A stretch of DNA of 64,000 nucleotides. Origin: Aliiroseovarius marinus (lineage in GTDB: Bacteria > Pseudomonadota > Alphaproteobacteria > Rhodobacterales > Rhodobacteraceae). Each line of letters opens with the position of its first letter. Positions within the stretch are counted from its first letter, which is position 1. The DNA lies in NCBI RefSeq assembly GCF_004360145.1, contig NZ_ML178715.1, positions 64,069 to 128,068 of the forward strand, given 5' to 3'. Below the pieces are notes generated by a model that made no database searches, was not told the origin of the DNA, and saw only the letters and a list, made by a program, of their open reading frames with translations. The position numbers and the translations under genes were made by a program. This document shows positions 33,973 to 42,983 of the stretch, in pieces.

Positions 33973-35613
33973 TCAAAGCGGGGGCTCATAATTTCCGTGA
34001 GCATGCATAAGAAAAGCGAAGAGTTGGTTAGACGTTCTTCTGCGCCGGAGGCGTTCTACGTTATCTCGCCGAGACCTTCGGAAAGTCTTCACATTTCGAT
34101 TGATGTCATAGAACTCGATCCTTCTAGCCTTGAGAGTTGAGAAGTAAGGATCCGAGTCCACATGGTTTGTGGATTCCGCACTTTGAAGCCACCCCTTCAC
34201 GTCGGCTTCATAAGCGAGAAGCCAATTTTCATCGCGCAAAGATGAAGACGTCATTTTTTGCTGCAATGTCCACAACTCACTACCTCCTTCGAGCAAACTA
34301 AGTCGTTCTAAGTCGAGAAGTATCAGCGAGCAGACCGAACTAGACATTTCGATCACAAGATTCGCAAGATCTTTGGATATCTCCCGGCGAAGTGCTTTCG
34401 CGAGGAAAAGCGCCCATGCGACTTCCTCGGTATGCATCAACGGTGCGGATGATCGAATTACGTCGTCAATCAATCGGTCTAGCCGTCTGGCAGAAACTGA
34501 GAAGCCGTTGAGCCGATAATTCGCAAGAATCTGAGTTACGATTGGAATAGTCAGATTGTCCGCGCGCGCGATCTTAAAAAGGTACCCCTCAAACAAAGAG
34601 AAATTCGCTCGCGTTATGGGAAACGAGCGAGCTAGTTTGATCGAGTAGAGCAGGACATTCTGCGACTTATTCTTAGCCGCGAGATCAAAACTTCTCGAGA
34701 AAAACAGTGATATTTGGCGTGATTGCTCCCGCGAGCTCGTGGCTTCAACCATGCAGTCCAGAAGCTCATCTGGCCAGAACGACCAAATGGGATCAGATGG
34801 GTGCAACACAGTTGTCTTCTCGATATTGAGATCCAAAGAATATTCAGCCATGGATCGAGAAAGCTTGCGTAGCAAGTCTTCGCCGTCGGAAGGACTTCCG
34901 ATTCCGATAAACCAGTCGTCAACATAGCGATAGACGTCTTCTGGAGCGACATTCGCCGAAGCGAGGAAATTCCGCTCCACACCAATTGCCAATACTTCAG
35001 ACAAGATCCTTGAGGTATCGGGCCCGGTTGGGATCCCTTGGCTTTGATTATCTTGGCACTTTCGTACAAGAATATCTAACTCTCCACCAATCGATGAATT
35101 TAGTGCAGAGCCAATGTTAGATTTACACCATTGCTTCCCTTCAAGAGCCCAAGCAATGGCGTGCGTATAAATAGTATCATAGAATCTCGAGATATCACTT
35201 CTGAAGATAAAGTCGTCGTTAGCTGACGCGTTGAGCTTGGCACTCTGAACTAACCTAAAATCGGGTTTCTCTATCGCCCGTTCGCCTTCTTCTGAGATAA
35301 TCGCCCTATCCAACGAAACGACGCCGTAGCTCAAATGGTCACGAATAGTTATCCAATTGTCAGAAATATGCTTAGAAAGATAATACTGGCTAATTGGATT
35401 GACGATCGCTAGCTGACGCCGTTTCAACCCAATACGCTTAATGGAATACCGTTCGTACTGTGTCTTGGGTGCGTAATTTGTTGGCCATGAATCTGTGATT
35501 GACTTGCGGTATTTGGCAAAACTTTGCGTGTTAAAGGGGGGAGGAAGTTCAATTGGGAAAAAGCCGCGCTCCAATAGAATTTTGAGGCGTTTCTGCTTTG
35601 TAATTGTTGCCAT
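33973..35613 (-). CDS. Reverse transcriptase, Abi/DRT-like, probable phage defence
   Basis: A 546-aa RNA-directed DNA polymerase. Motif A is FRSDISRFYDTIYTHAIAWAL with Asp140, motif B QSQGIPTGPDTSRILSEV at 190-207, motif C YVDD at 230-233, and motif D LNIEKT near 265. The C-terminal 270 residues are helical and leucine-rich with no maturase or endonuclease motif, which argues against a group II intron and favours the Abi/unknown-group (DRT) defence clades; the exact class is uncertain. The gene is much more AT-rich than its neighbours. Its ATG follows the pncB stop codon directly (TAG-ATG), with no ribosome site of its own except bases inside pncB. Confidence 0.85.
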   Translation of the reverse strand: MATITKQKRLKILLERGFFPIELPPPFNTQSFAKYRKSITDSWPTNYAPKTQYERYSIKRIGLKRRQLAIVNPISQYYLSKHISDNWITIRDHLSYGVVSLDRAIISEEGERAIEKPDFRLVQSAKLNASANDDFIFRSDISRFYDTIYTHAIAWALEGKQWCKSNIGSALNSSIGGELDILVRKCQDNQSQGIPTGPDTSRILSEVLAIGVERNFLASANVAPEDVYRYVDDWFIGIGSPSDGEDLLRKLSRSMAEYSLDLNIEKTTVLHPSDPIWSFWPDELLDCMVEATSSREQSRQISLFFSRSFDLAAKNKSQNVLLYSIKLARSFPITRANFSLFEGYLFKIARADNLTIPIVTQILANYRLNGFSVSARRLDRLIDDVIRSSAPLMHTEEVAWALFLAKALRREISKDLANLVIEMSSSVCSLILLDLERLSLLEGGSELWTLQQKMTSSSLRDENWLLAYEADVKGWLQSAESTNHVDSDPYFSTLKARRIEFYDINRNVKTFRRSRRDNVERLRRRRTSNQLFAFLMHAHGNYEPPL

Positions 35614-36906
35614 CTAAACTAAGACATCCATCTCTACCTGATCTCCAACACCAAATACACGTTTATAGCGAGCAATTTCAACCTCTGGCCCCATCGCCTT
35701 GTTGGGGTTGTCCGACAGCTTCACAGTGGCCCTTCCATTCGCTTTCACCGCCTTACAGACCAGCGAGAACGGGGCGAGGGCGTTGTCGGGGACGAGGTCT
35801 CGGAAATCGTTGGTCAGAAGGGTGCCCCAGCCAAAACTGGTGCGGACGCGGCCTGCGAATTGCTGGTGCAGTTCGATGATTTTGTCGGTGTCCAGACCGT
35901 CCGAGAAGATGACCATTTTCTGGGTGGGATCCTCGCCTCGCGCGGTCCACCAGTTGATGGCGGTCTCGGCGCCCGTGGCGGGGTCTCCGCTGTCGATGCG
36001 GATGCCGGTCCAGCCGGCCAGCCAATCAGGCGCGTTGTCCAGAAAGCCCTTGGTGCCATAGGTGTCGGGCAGGATGATGCGCAGGTTGCCGTCGTGTTCC
36101 TGCTGCCAATCGGCGAGCACGTCATAGGGGGCTTGGGCCAGTTCGGCGTCGTCTTGGGCCAAGGCCGCGTAGACCATGGGCAGCTCGTGGGCGTTGGTGC
36201 CGATGGCTTCGATGTCGCGCTTCATGGCGATGTGGCAGTTCGAGGTGCCGACGAAGCTGTCGCCCAACCCCTCCATCGCCGCTTGCACGCACCAGTCCTG
36301 CCAGAGGTAGGAGTGGCGGCGTCTTGTGCCGAAATCGGCAAGGCGGAGGCCGTCGAGGGCGCGGAGCCCGGAGATCTTCTCCCACGCGCGGGTCATGGCG
36401 CGGGCGTAGAGCACTTGCAGTTCGAACTTGCCCATGCCGCGCAGGACGGCGCGAGAGCGGAGTTCCATGAGGACGGAGAGCGCGGGGATTTCCCACAGCA
36501 TGACCTCGGGCCAGGAGCCTTCGAAGGTAAGCTCGTATTGGTCGCCGACGCGTTCGAGGTGGTAGGCGGGGAGGCGCATGTTCTCGAACCACTCCATGAA
36601 GTCGGAACGGAACATCTGGCGTTTGCCATAGAAGGTGTTGCCGCGTAGCCATGTACTTTCGCCGCGGGACAGGGTGAGCGAGCGGATGTGGTCGAGCTGT
36701 TCGCGCAGTTCACCTTCGTCGATGAGGTCGGCAAGGGGGACGTGTTTCGAGCGGTTGATCAGGCTGAAGGTGACTTGGGCGTCGGGCTTGTTGCGGAAGA
36801 CCAACTGGCACATCAAGAGCTTGTAGAAATCGGTGTCGATCAGCGAGCGGACGATCGGGTCGATCTTCCAGTTGTGGTCATAGACGCGGGTGGCGATATC
36901 TACCAT
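35614..36906 (-). CDS. pncB: Nicotinate phosphoribosyltransferase PncB
   Basis: Converts nicotinate and PRPP to nicotinate mononucleotide in NAD salvage (430 aa, normal length). Seen are DPIVRSLIDTDFYKLLMCQ at the N-terminus, LRALDGLRLADFGTRRRHS, the GTNAHELPMVY loop and IRIDSGDPATGAETAINWW. It starts directly after the pncA stop codon. The last 25 or so codons, from about 35,692 down to 35,614, switch to AT-rich codons (GTT, ATT, TTA, GTA, CGT) like those of the reverse transcriptase gene that follows, while the protein stays intact to the end. Confidence 0.95.
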   Translation of the reverse strand: MVDIATRVYDHNWKIDPIVRSLIDTDFYKLLMCQLVFRNKPDAQVTFSLINRSKHVPLADLIDEGELREQLDHIRSLTLSRGESTWLRGNTFYGKRQMFRSDFMEWFENMRLPAYHLERVGDQYELTFEGSWPEVMLWEIPALSVLMELRSRAVLRGMGKFELQVLYARAMTRAWEKISGLRALDGLRLADFGTRRRHSYLWQDWCVQAAMEGLGDSFVGTSNCHIAMKRDIEAIGTNAHELPMVYAALAQDDAELAQAPYDVLADWQQEHDGNLRIILPDTYGTKGFLDNAPDWLAGWTGIRIDSGDPATGAETAINWWTARGEDPTQKMVIFSDGLDTDKIIELHQQFAGRVRTSFGWGTLLTNDFRDLVPDNALAPFSLVCKAVKANGRATVKLSDNPNKAMGPEVEIARYKRVFGVGDQVEMDVLV

Positions 36907-37515
36907 TTAGGCCTCCAGTTTCACGCCAGCGGCGCGCATGTTGTCACGGGCGGCGGCCAGCGAGCCATCAAGGTCGATGGCGCGGCAGGCGGGTTCAAGG
37001 ACGGTGACGTCGAAGCCCAGTTTGGCGCCGTCGATGGCCGAGTATGCAACGCAGAAATCGGTGGCGAGGCCAACCATGGTCAGCTTGGTGATGCCACGGG
37101 TGCGCAGGTAGCCTTCCAGCCCGGTGGGAGTGGTCTGGTCGTTCTCGAAGAAGGCGGAATAGCTGTCGATCTGCGGGCGGAAGCCTTTGCGGATAACCAT
37201 GTCGGCGGGATCGGTCAGAAGGTCAGGGTGAAACGCCGCGCCGTCCGTACCCTGCACGCAGTGGTCAGGCCAGAGGACTTGGGGGCCATAGGGCATTTCG
37301 GTCATCTCAAACGGGGCTTTACCCTCGTGAGACGTGGCGAAGGACGAATGGCCCGCCGGGTGCCAGTCCTGTGTGAAGACCTTTACGGCGAAATCCGGCA
37401 GCATGGCATTGATCAGGGAAACGATCTGGTCCCCTTCGGCAACGGCAAGGGCACCGCCGGGGCAGAAATCGTTCTGCACGTCGATCACGATCAGGGCTTC
37501 ATCTGCATTGCGCAT
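36907..37515 (-). CDS. pncA: Nicotinamidase PncA
   Basis: Hydrolyses nicotinamide to nicotinate, feeding PncB in the same operon (202 aa). Catalytic Asp is in VIDVQNDFCPGG, Lys in MVIRKGFR and Cys in GLATDFCVAYSA; metal ligands are in TQDWHPAGHSSF. The last codons touch the first of pncB, so translation is coupled. The ribosome site AAGGAGG precedes the start. The family includes pyrazinamidases. Confidence 0.95.
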   Translation of the reverse strand: MRNADEALIVIDVQNDFCPGGALAVAEGDQIVSLINAMLPDFAVKVFTQDWHPAGHSSFATSHEGKAPFEMTEMPYGPQVLWPDHCVQGTDGAAFHPDLLTDPADMVIRKGFRPQIDSYSAFFENDQTTPTGLEGYLRTRGITKLTMVGLATDFCVAYSAIDGAKLGFDVTVLEPACRAIDLDGSLAAARDNMRAAGVKLEA

Positions 37516-37602
37516 GTCGGGTCCTCCTTGAAACTCAATGGGTAAGGACCGGGCGCGGTAGGGTCAAGTAAATGGCCAGACGACTTGTATAGAGCCGCCA
37601 CG

Positions 37603-37636
37603 AAAAAGGGGCGCGACAGTGCTGTCCGCGCCCCTC
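37603..37636 (-). terminator. Rho-independent terminator of the export-protein gene
   Basis: On the minus strand a 12-bp GC-rich stem with one bulged base (GGGGCGCG plus ACAG against their complements) is followed by TTTTTCG. It ends the capsule export unit about 20 bases after the stop codon. Confidence 0.9.
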
Positions 37637-37655
37637 AATTAAACGGCCTTTAGGA

Positions 37656-38756
37656 TTAAAGCTTGGTCACGTTGACCGCGACACCGGTCAGGTTGCGCAG
37701 CAGCCCAAGCAATGTGTTGGAGGCCGCGACAGAGCTTTCGGTGACAAGGACGGTGTCTTTGCTGTGGATCTGGAACTTGCCCGCGCTGAACAGACCGTCG
37801 GCGGTTGTCAGGTCGATCACAAAGACGCTGCGCGCATTGTCCGGCCCCTGATCGTCCTGGCGCACGACAGATTGCGGATATTCGCGCAGGATCAGGATCC
37901 CTTTGGGGTTGGCGCGGTTTTCCGACAGACCGCCGATCAGCGACATCGCATCAAGCGCCGAGATCTCGGATTTCGAGAACGGGATCAATGCTTCTTTCGA
38001 GGCCGCCCCCAGCGAGCGGAAATAGCGGCTGTCATTCTCGACGGCCAGCTTGTCGCCGGGGCGCAGGTAGGTGTCATAGGACGCGTCGGACATCACCTGT
38101 GACAGCGGGCGCAGATAGGTCTGATTGCCACGGACCAGCTTGACGCTGGGGTTTTCCAAGCCGCGCTCGGGGCCTCCGGCAGCGGCGATCGCATTCAGCA
38201 CAGTAAAGCTGGGGTCATCCAAAGTGATCGGTCCGGGGCGCGAAACGCCCGACACGACCGACACCGTACCGCGGGTGCCTTGCGTGACGTTCAACTGCAC
38301 CTGAGCCGACGGGATGGCTTCGACATATTTGCGCTGAATTCTGGCGCGGGCTGCGGAATGGGGCATGCCTGCGATATGCACCGAGCCAACGAAGGGCAGG
38401 AAGATTGTGCCGCCCGCCGAGACCAGCATGTTCTTCATCTCGACCGTGTTCTGGTTGGGAGACGACAGAAGCGAAGATTCCTCGCTGTCCCAAACAATCA
38501 CGTCCACGCGATCAAACGGCCTGATCGGCTTGTCAGCCGCTGCCGATCCGCGCGACGGCCACGAATAGTCGCCTTCGGCATTGGGCGCAGGCCAGCGTGA
38601 AATCGCCGGCAGGGTCGCTTTGGTCACGTTGTAAACGGCCAAATCCGCTCTGCTCTCAGACTCGCTTCCGACGATTTCGGACTGAACGGCCGCCCCACGA
38701 GGCAGGCCACAGCTAGCAAGAGCAAGGGCAGAAACTGCAATTAAAACAAAACGCAT
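37656..38756 (-). CDS. Polysaccharide export outer-membrane lipoprotein, KpsD/Wza-like
   Basis: Predicted outer-membrane channel component for capsule export (366 aa). The signal peptide ends in the lipobox ALASC, giving a lipidated Cys16. A Poly_export domain follows (about 80-165, RPFDRVDVIVWDSEE and SAGGTIFLPFVGSVHIAG), then SLBB-type segments (GPITLDDPSFTVLNAIAAAGG and IPFSKSEISALDAMSLIGGL). The ATG at 38756 gives the lipoprotein signal; an upstream start adds 11 unlikely residues. It lies 158 bases after kpsT and may have its own promoter. Confidence 0.9.
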   Translation of the reverse strand: MRFVLIAVSALALASCGLPRGAAVQSEIVGSESESRADLAVYNVTKATLPAISRWPAPNAEGDYSWPSRGSAAADKPIRPFDRVDVIVWDSEESSLLSSPNQNTVEMKNMLVSAGGTIFLPFVGSVHIAGMPHSAARARIQRKYVEAIPSAQVQLNVTQGTRGTVSVVSGVSRPGPITLDDPSFTVLNAIAAAGGPERGLENPSVKLVRGNQTYLRPLSQVMSDASYDTYLRPGDKLAVENDSRYFRSLGAASKEALIPFSKSEISALDAMSLIGGLSENRANPKGILILREYPQSVVRQDDQGPDNARSVFVIDLTTADGLFSAGKFQIHSKDTVLVTESSVAASNTLLGLLRNLTGVAVNVTKL

Positions 38757-38914
38757 ACGCGCAATCCCCAAGGTTATTTCGTGGTTCAAGGCAGCAAACC
38801 AATTGAGCGCACATTAGTAACGAAGCTGCGTTTTCTCAAGCGTCGAGACGTGGATTTCGATGTTAATTCCGAACTGTGCACAATTTGCAGTATCTCGGGT
38901 GAGTTGCAGTGGGA

Positions 38915-39568
38915 TCAGGCTGTCATCTCGCGATGCAATTCAATCGCTTCTTCAACATCGTCATAATAGGTCAGGCGCCCGTCATCCAAAATACACGCCG
39001 CATCGCATACATTCGAGATCACACGCAGGTTGTGGGTCACCAAAAGCGCACCGCTACTTTCCATTCGGTCACGGAAGACGCGCATGCTTTTCTTGCGAAA
39101 CGCCGCGTCCCCCACCGACGTGACCTCGTCCACCAGATAGACATCGAACTTGATGCCCATCGACAGGCCAAAAGCCAGCCGTGATTTCATACCCGAGGAA
39201 TAGGTGCGCACAGGCAGATAGAACTGCTGCCCCAGATCGGCGAAGTCTTCGACATATTCGCGCAGCTCTTCGGTATCGACCCCGTAAATGCGCGCAAGGA
39301 ACTTGGTGTTCTGCGCGCCTGTCAGATCCTTGTGAAAACTGCCCGCAAATCCGACTGGCCAACTGACGGTACCGTCAATCGCGATGGTGCCACTGTCCTG
39401 ACGCATCGTACCGGCGACCATCCGCAATAGGCTGGATTTACCGGCCCCATTGCGCCCCAGCAGGCCGACGACCTTGCCCGGTTCAAAATCAACCGAGATA
39501 TTGTCAGCCACGACCTTGGTTTGCCCCTGCAAGCGATACGCTTTGCGCAGTTTTCGGATCCGGATCAT
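38915..39568 (-). CDS. kpsT: Capsule polysaccharide ABC transporter ATPase KpsT
   Basis: ATP-binding subunit of the ABC exporter that moves lipid-linked capsule polysaccharide across the inner membrane, paired with KpsM. In 217 aa: Walker A GLLGRNGAGKSSLL near residue 38, signature YSSGMKSRLAFGLSM near 128, Walker B VYLVDEVTSVGD and the switch histidine in LVTHNL. The short length without a C-terminal carbohydrate-binding domain fits KpsT rather than Wzt of O-antigen systems. It follows kpsE by nine bases. Confidence 0.93.
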   Translation of the reverse strand: MIRIRKLRKAYRLQGQTKVVADNISVDFEPGKVVGLLGRNGAGKSSLLRMVAGTMRQDSGTIAIDGTVSWPVGFAGSFHKDLTGAQNTKFLARIYGVDTEELREYVEDFADLGQQFYLPVRTYSSGMKSRLAFGLSMGIKFDVYLVDEVTSVGDAAFRKKSMRVFRDRMESSGALLVTHNLRVISNVCDAACILDDGRLTYYDDVEEAIELHREMTA

Positions 39569-39577
39569 ACGGCGGCC

Positions 39578-40843
39578 CTATCGTCTGTCGCGGACCGAAT
39601 AATAGACCATGGTTGCCACCACCCAGATACCAATCAAGAACCCGGAAAGCGTGGCAAGAATAATCAGGCGCTGCGGGAATTGGGGCGTCTCGGACAAAGT
39701 CGGTTCGATATAGGCCGCAAGATAGCGCGACTTGCGCGCCGCTTCGGCGGTGGCCACATCCAAGGACGCCAGTGCGGACAGATAGGCTTGTTCGGCGAAC
39801 TGTTTGTCGACCGAAAGACGCTCGTAGTCGCCAATCAGGTTGGCATAGGAGCCATTCACCGTGCCATCGGTGTTGCTGAACCGCGCACGCTCTTCGGCCA
39901 GACGTTGCTCGATCACATCCACGCGGCGACGTGCCTGGATCAGGCGGGGGTCACTTTCGCGTGCCGTCTGCATCAGGATATCCAGATCGATCTGAGCCGA
40001 GGCCAGCTGGTTTTGCAGCGAGTTCAACAGCCCCATCCGGCCGACAATGTCTGCCTCGGGATCGATGATCTGGGTTTCAAGCCGGAACTTCTGGATCGCG
40101 GCACGCGCCGAGCTCAGGCGCTCGACGGCTTTCTCAAGCTCGCTACGGGCATAGCTGGTGGCGTCTTCGCGCGCGACGGCAGTCAGCTTGTTGATCATAA
40201 CGGTGCTCTCGTCATAGATCGCATCCGCGACGGCCTTGGCGTCTTCCGGCGTAAAGGCGGTGACCCGCACTTCGATCAGACCCGATCCGCTGTCATAGAA
40301 AACCTTCACAACCCGGCCCCAGAATTTCTGAAGCCCCTCGATGGTTGCATCGGGGTCGATGCCGAAAATCGGGTCGGAGGGCATGTGGTACATAGAGCGC
40401 AGGTCCAGCCGCTCGTCCACCAGCCGGACGATGCGCTGGCTTTGAATGAACTCGAACAGAACGTCGGTATCGGTACCACTGGACGATCCGGCCAGCTCGG
40501 TGATGCCACCCAGCATCTCGACCGGCGAGGCGCTATCTTCTGCCCGCACCGAGAATCCCAGATACGAGGCGTACTGATCCTTGGCGATGACATAGAGGTA
40601 TACCGTTGCCAAGAAGATCGGCGCCAAAACGCCTAGCAGGAACAACCTGCGGATCATCTTGTGCCGTTTGCGGGGGCGGGCGGGCTTTGCGTGCGGACGA
40701 GGGGGCGGAAGGTCCTTACCCGCCTGCTCTTCTTCGCCCCAGCCGTCATCATCCAGCTCGTCCTGCTCAGCATGTGAGATCTGGGCATCCTTGCGGAGTT
40801 CCGTCTCGGGCTTGGGGTTGGGCGCTTCAGAAGACTGGGTCAT
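39578..40843 (-). CDS. kpsE: Capsule export inner-membrane protein KpsE
   Basis: Periplasm-spanning PCP-type protein linking the KpsMT transporter to the outer-membrane channel (421 aa). A charged, Pro-rich cytoplasmic N-terminus (about 60 residues) leads into a membrane helix (LFLLGVLAPIFLATVYLYVI), a Wzz-like periplasmic part, a long coiled coil (about 200-330), and a second helix near 395-417 (LIILATLSGFLIGIWVVATMVYY) after the PQFPQR motif. It is divergent from kpsM with a 90-base gap, where both promoters must lie. Confidence 0.92.
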   Translation of the reverse strand: MTQSSEAPNPKPETELRKDAQISHAEQDELDDDGWGEEEQAGKDLPPPRPHAKPARPRKRHKMIRRLFLLGVLAPIFLATVYLYVIAKDQYASYLGFSVRAEDSASPVEMLGGITELAGSSSGTDTDVLFEFIQSQRIVRLVDERLDLRSMYHMPSDPIFGIDPDATIEGLQKFWGRVVKVFYDSGSGLIEVRVTAFTPEDAKAVADAIYDESTVMINKLTAVAREDATSYARSELEKAVERLSSARAAIQKFRLETQIIDPEADIVGRMGLLNSLQNQLASAQIDLDILMQTARESDPRLIQARRRVDVIEQRLAEERARFSNTDGTVNGSYANLIGDYERLSVDKQFAEQAYLSALASLDVATAEAARKSRYLAAYIEPTLSETPQFPQRLIILATLSGFLIGIWVVATMVYYSVRDRR

Positions 40844-40933
40844 AGGCTATCCACGGCAAAACATTTTGCAAACTATATGCATTAGCGGCAGTTATCGGAT
40901 ACCTCTTAGGACGAATCAACTCGATATTGCCGC

Positions 40934-41725
40934 ATGACCGCTTTACGCACAGCAGATCCAACCCGCTTCAAGATGGGACGCACTGTCGTCGCACTGATGC
41001 TGCGCGAGATGTCGTCGACCTATGGGCGGTCAAAAGGTGGATATGTCTGGGCTCTTGTCGAACCGATCAGCGGCATCGCCTTTCTGACCATCGTTTTCTC
41101 ACTTGCACTGCGTTCCCCGTCGCTTGGGGACAGTTTTGCCCTGTACTATGCCACGGGGATGCTGCCGCTGGGGTTGTTCCGACAGCTCAGCGCCAAAACG
41201 GCAGGTGCGATCAAATACTCGAAACCCCTATTGGGGTATCCACGCGTCACCTTCGTCGACACGATTCTGGCACGCGCCCTCTTGAACAGCCTCACGAATA
41301 TCCTGATCAGCGTCATGCTGATCGGCGGAATGGTGCTGATCAGCCCCTCTTTTGTCTTTCTCAACATCCCAGAAATGGGGCTGTCCTTTTTGATGGCAAT
41401 GTCACTGGGGGCCGGAATCGGAACGCTGAACTGTTTCCTGTTCTGGCGCTTCGACTGGTGGCAGTCGTTGTGGAAGGTGCTCATGCGCCCGCTCTTCATC
41501 ATCTCGGGCGTCCTATATAATTTCGATGACCTGCCTGTCTTCGCGCAGGATATTCTGTGGTGGAACCCGATTGTCCATGTGGTCGGACAAATGCGCATGG
41601 GGGTCTACGCCACCTACGAGCCGACCTACATCTCGTATATCTTCGTCTTTGCCGTTGCTCTGGCGACCATGTCGCTGGGATTGACCCTTCTGAATCGGTA
41701 CCACGACGACATCTTGTATCAGTAG
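40934..41725 (+). CDS. kpsM: Capsule polysaccharide ABC transporter permease KpsM
   Basis: Integral membrane subunit of the capsule ABC exporter (263 aa) of the ABC-2 type with about six hydrophobic segments. The N-terminal cytoplasmic part RTVVALMLREMSSTYGRSKGG and WALVEPISG, and the late WWNPIVHVVGQMR motif, are typical of KpsM/Wzm-like permeases. It works with KpsT and KpsE encoded on the other strand. It heads a plus-strand series of glycan-modifying genes, although 150 bases separate it from the next. Confidence 0.92.
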   Translation: MTALRTADPTRFKMGRTVVALMLREMSSTYGRSKGGYVWALVEPISGIAFLTIVFSLALRSPSLGDSFALYYATGMLPLGLFRQLSAKTAGAIKYSKPLLGYPRVTFVDTILARALLNSLTNILISVMLIGGMVLISPSFVFLNIPEMGLSFLMAMSLGAGIGTLNCFLFWRFDWWQSLWKVLMRPLFIISGVLYNFDDLPVFAQDILWWNPIVHVVGQMRMGVYATYEPTYISYIFVFAVALATMSLGLTLLNRYHDDILYQ

Positions 41726-41875
41726 ATGGGAAGTCGGGTTCCCGGCAGTGACCCACGTTAGATGGACTTGATCTGAATCCGGTAAGATGCGATTTCTCGC
41801 ACGCTGCACGGCCGCCTTTGTGCCTTAAGGATGACAGAGGCATTTGATACGTGAAGACATTGGAGTGGGCAGAGC

Positions 41876-42976
41876 ATGATTTTCGGCAAACGCAAAACAC
41901 CCGGTCGGGTGCTGCTGATCCATATTGGCGACCACAAGACCGGGTCGACCAGCATTCAGAATGCCTTTGCGAAAAGCTGCATTCAGATTGATGGCGAAGT
42001 CCCATGCTATCCAAACCGATTGAACCACAATTTTCTGCCCGCGGCCCTGAAAGACCGGTACGAAGGGAAAGGGCTGAAGAACGATGCGCGCAGCCGCGCT
42101 ATTCTGACCAAGCTGGGTCAAAGCCTGAAATCCGCGTCGACAAAATACAGCCTGATCTCGGGCGAGATGCTTGAACGCACCCCTCCTGCACTGCTGAAAC
42201 GATTCATCGATGATTACCTCGGGTCGGCATTTGATGACGTGCGGGTCATCGCCTATGTGCGTCCACATGCCGAACGGCTGCTGTCTGGCTATGCCGAAGT
42301 CACTAAAATCGGTGGCAATCAAACGAGCCTGCAGAAATTCTGCGACAACATGGCTAAAAGCGAGCGCCTGATCTACGCAAAGCGTTTCCAAGCATGGCGC
42401 GATGCATTCGGTGATCACTTCGTCCTGCGCCCAATGATACGTAGCGCCTTGACCAACGGATCCCTGTTGGACGATTTCATCACCCATGGGTTCGGAACCG
42501 AGGACTTCGTCATCACGCCGTTTGACAACGACAACCAGTCGCTGAACTTGCATGACCTGATGCTTTTGAAAGCATTGCAATCGCGCATCTCGGAGCAGCC
42601 CAAAACCACCCGGCACACGTTCGGCCGCGAAGTCGCCCGCCATCTAGAGCTGCACCCGTCGGAGACGACAGGCGAGAAACTGCAGATGCATCTCGACTTG
42701 GCCCAAAGCGTTGCCAAGCATTATGCCGAAGACGCCCGTGACGTGGACACTGCGTTTTTTGGCGGCGCGCCACTGCTTTCAAATGCGCTGCAGGCCGCCG
42801 CCGAAAAGGCCAGCCCAACGGCAATCTCGACCGAGCCGGCGGATCACTTCTCGGACAAGGAATTGCGCCATATCCACGCGTTGGGCGACCTGTTCAACGC
42901 GATGCTCGGCGCCACCGATACCGACTGGTCCAAAATCTTCCGCACAGCCCGCATTGATGCGCTGCACAAAGACTGA
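41876..42976 (+). CDS. Sulfotransferase-like P-loop protein
   Basis: A 366-aa protein whose N-terminus LLIHIGDHKTGSTSIQNAFAK matches the PAPS-binding P-loop of bacterial sulfotransferases (KTGSTS). A 3'-phosphate-type segment follows at VRVIAYVRPHAERLLSGYAE near residue 125. The rest has no recognised domain. It probably transfers sulfate to a sugar of the exported glycan, though activity is unproven. GGAGTGGG precedes the ATG. It is 7 bases upstream of a second such gene. Confidence 0.72.
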   Translation: MIFGKRKTPGRVLLIHIGDHKTGSTSIQNAFAKSCIQIDGEVPCYPNRLNHNFLPAALKDRYEGKGLKNDARSRAILTKLGQSLKSASTKYSLISGEMLERTPPALLKRFIDDYLGSAFDDVRVIAYVRPHAERLLSGYAEVTKIGGNQTSLQKFCDNMAKSERLIYAKRFQAWRDAFGDHFVLRPMIRSALTNGSLLDDFITHGFGTEDFVITPFDNDNQSLNLHDLMLLKALQSRISEQPKTTRHTFGREVARHLELHPSETTGEKLQMHLDLAQSVAKHYAEDARDVDTAFFGGAPLLSNALQAAAEKASPTAISTEPADHFSDKELRHIHALGDLFNAMLGATDTDWSKIFRTARIDALHKD

Positions 42977-42983
42977 GGGGATA

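Noticed and set aside
33973-35613. Group II intron or retron as the source of the reverse transcriptase
   Set aside because: No maturase or HNH region in the protein, no intron-like flanks, and no space for an upstream msr/msd region because the gene abuts pncB.
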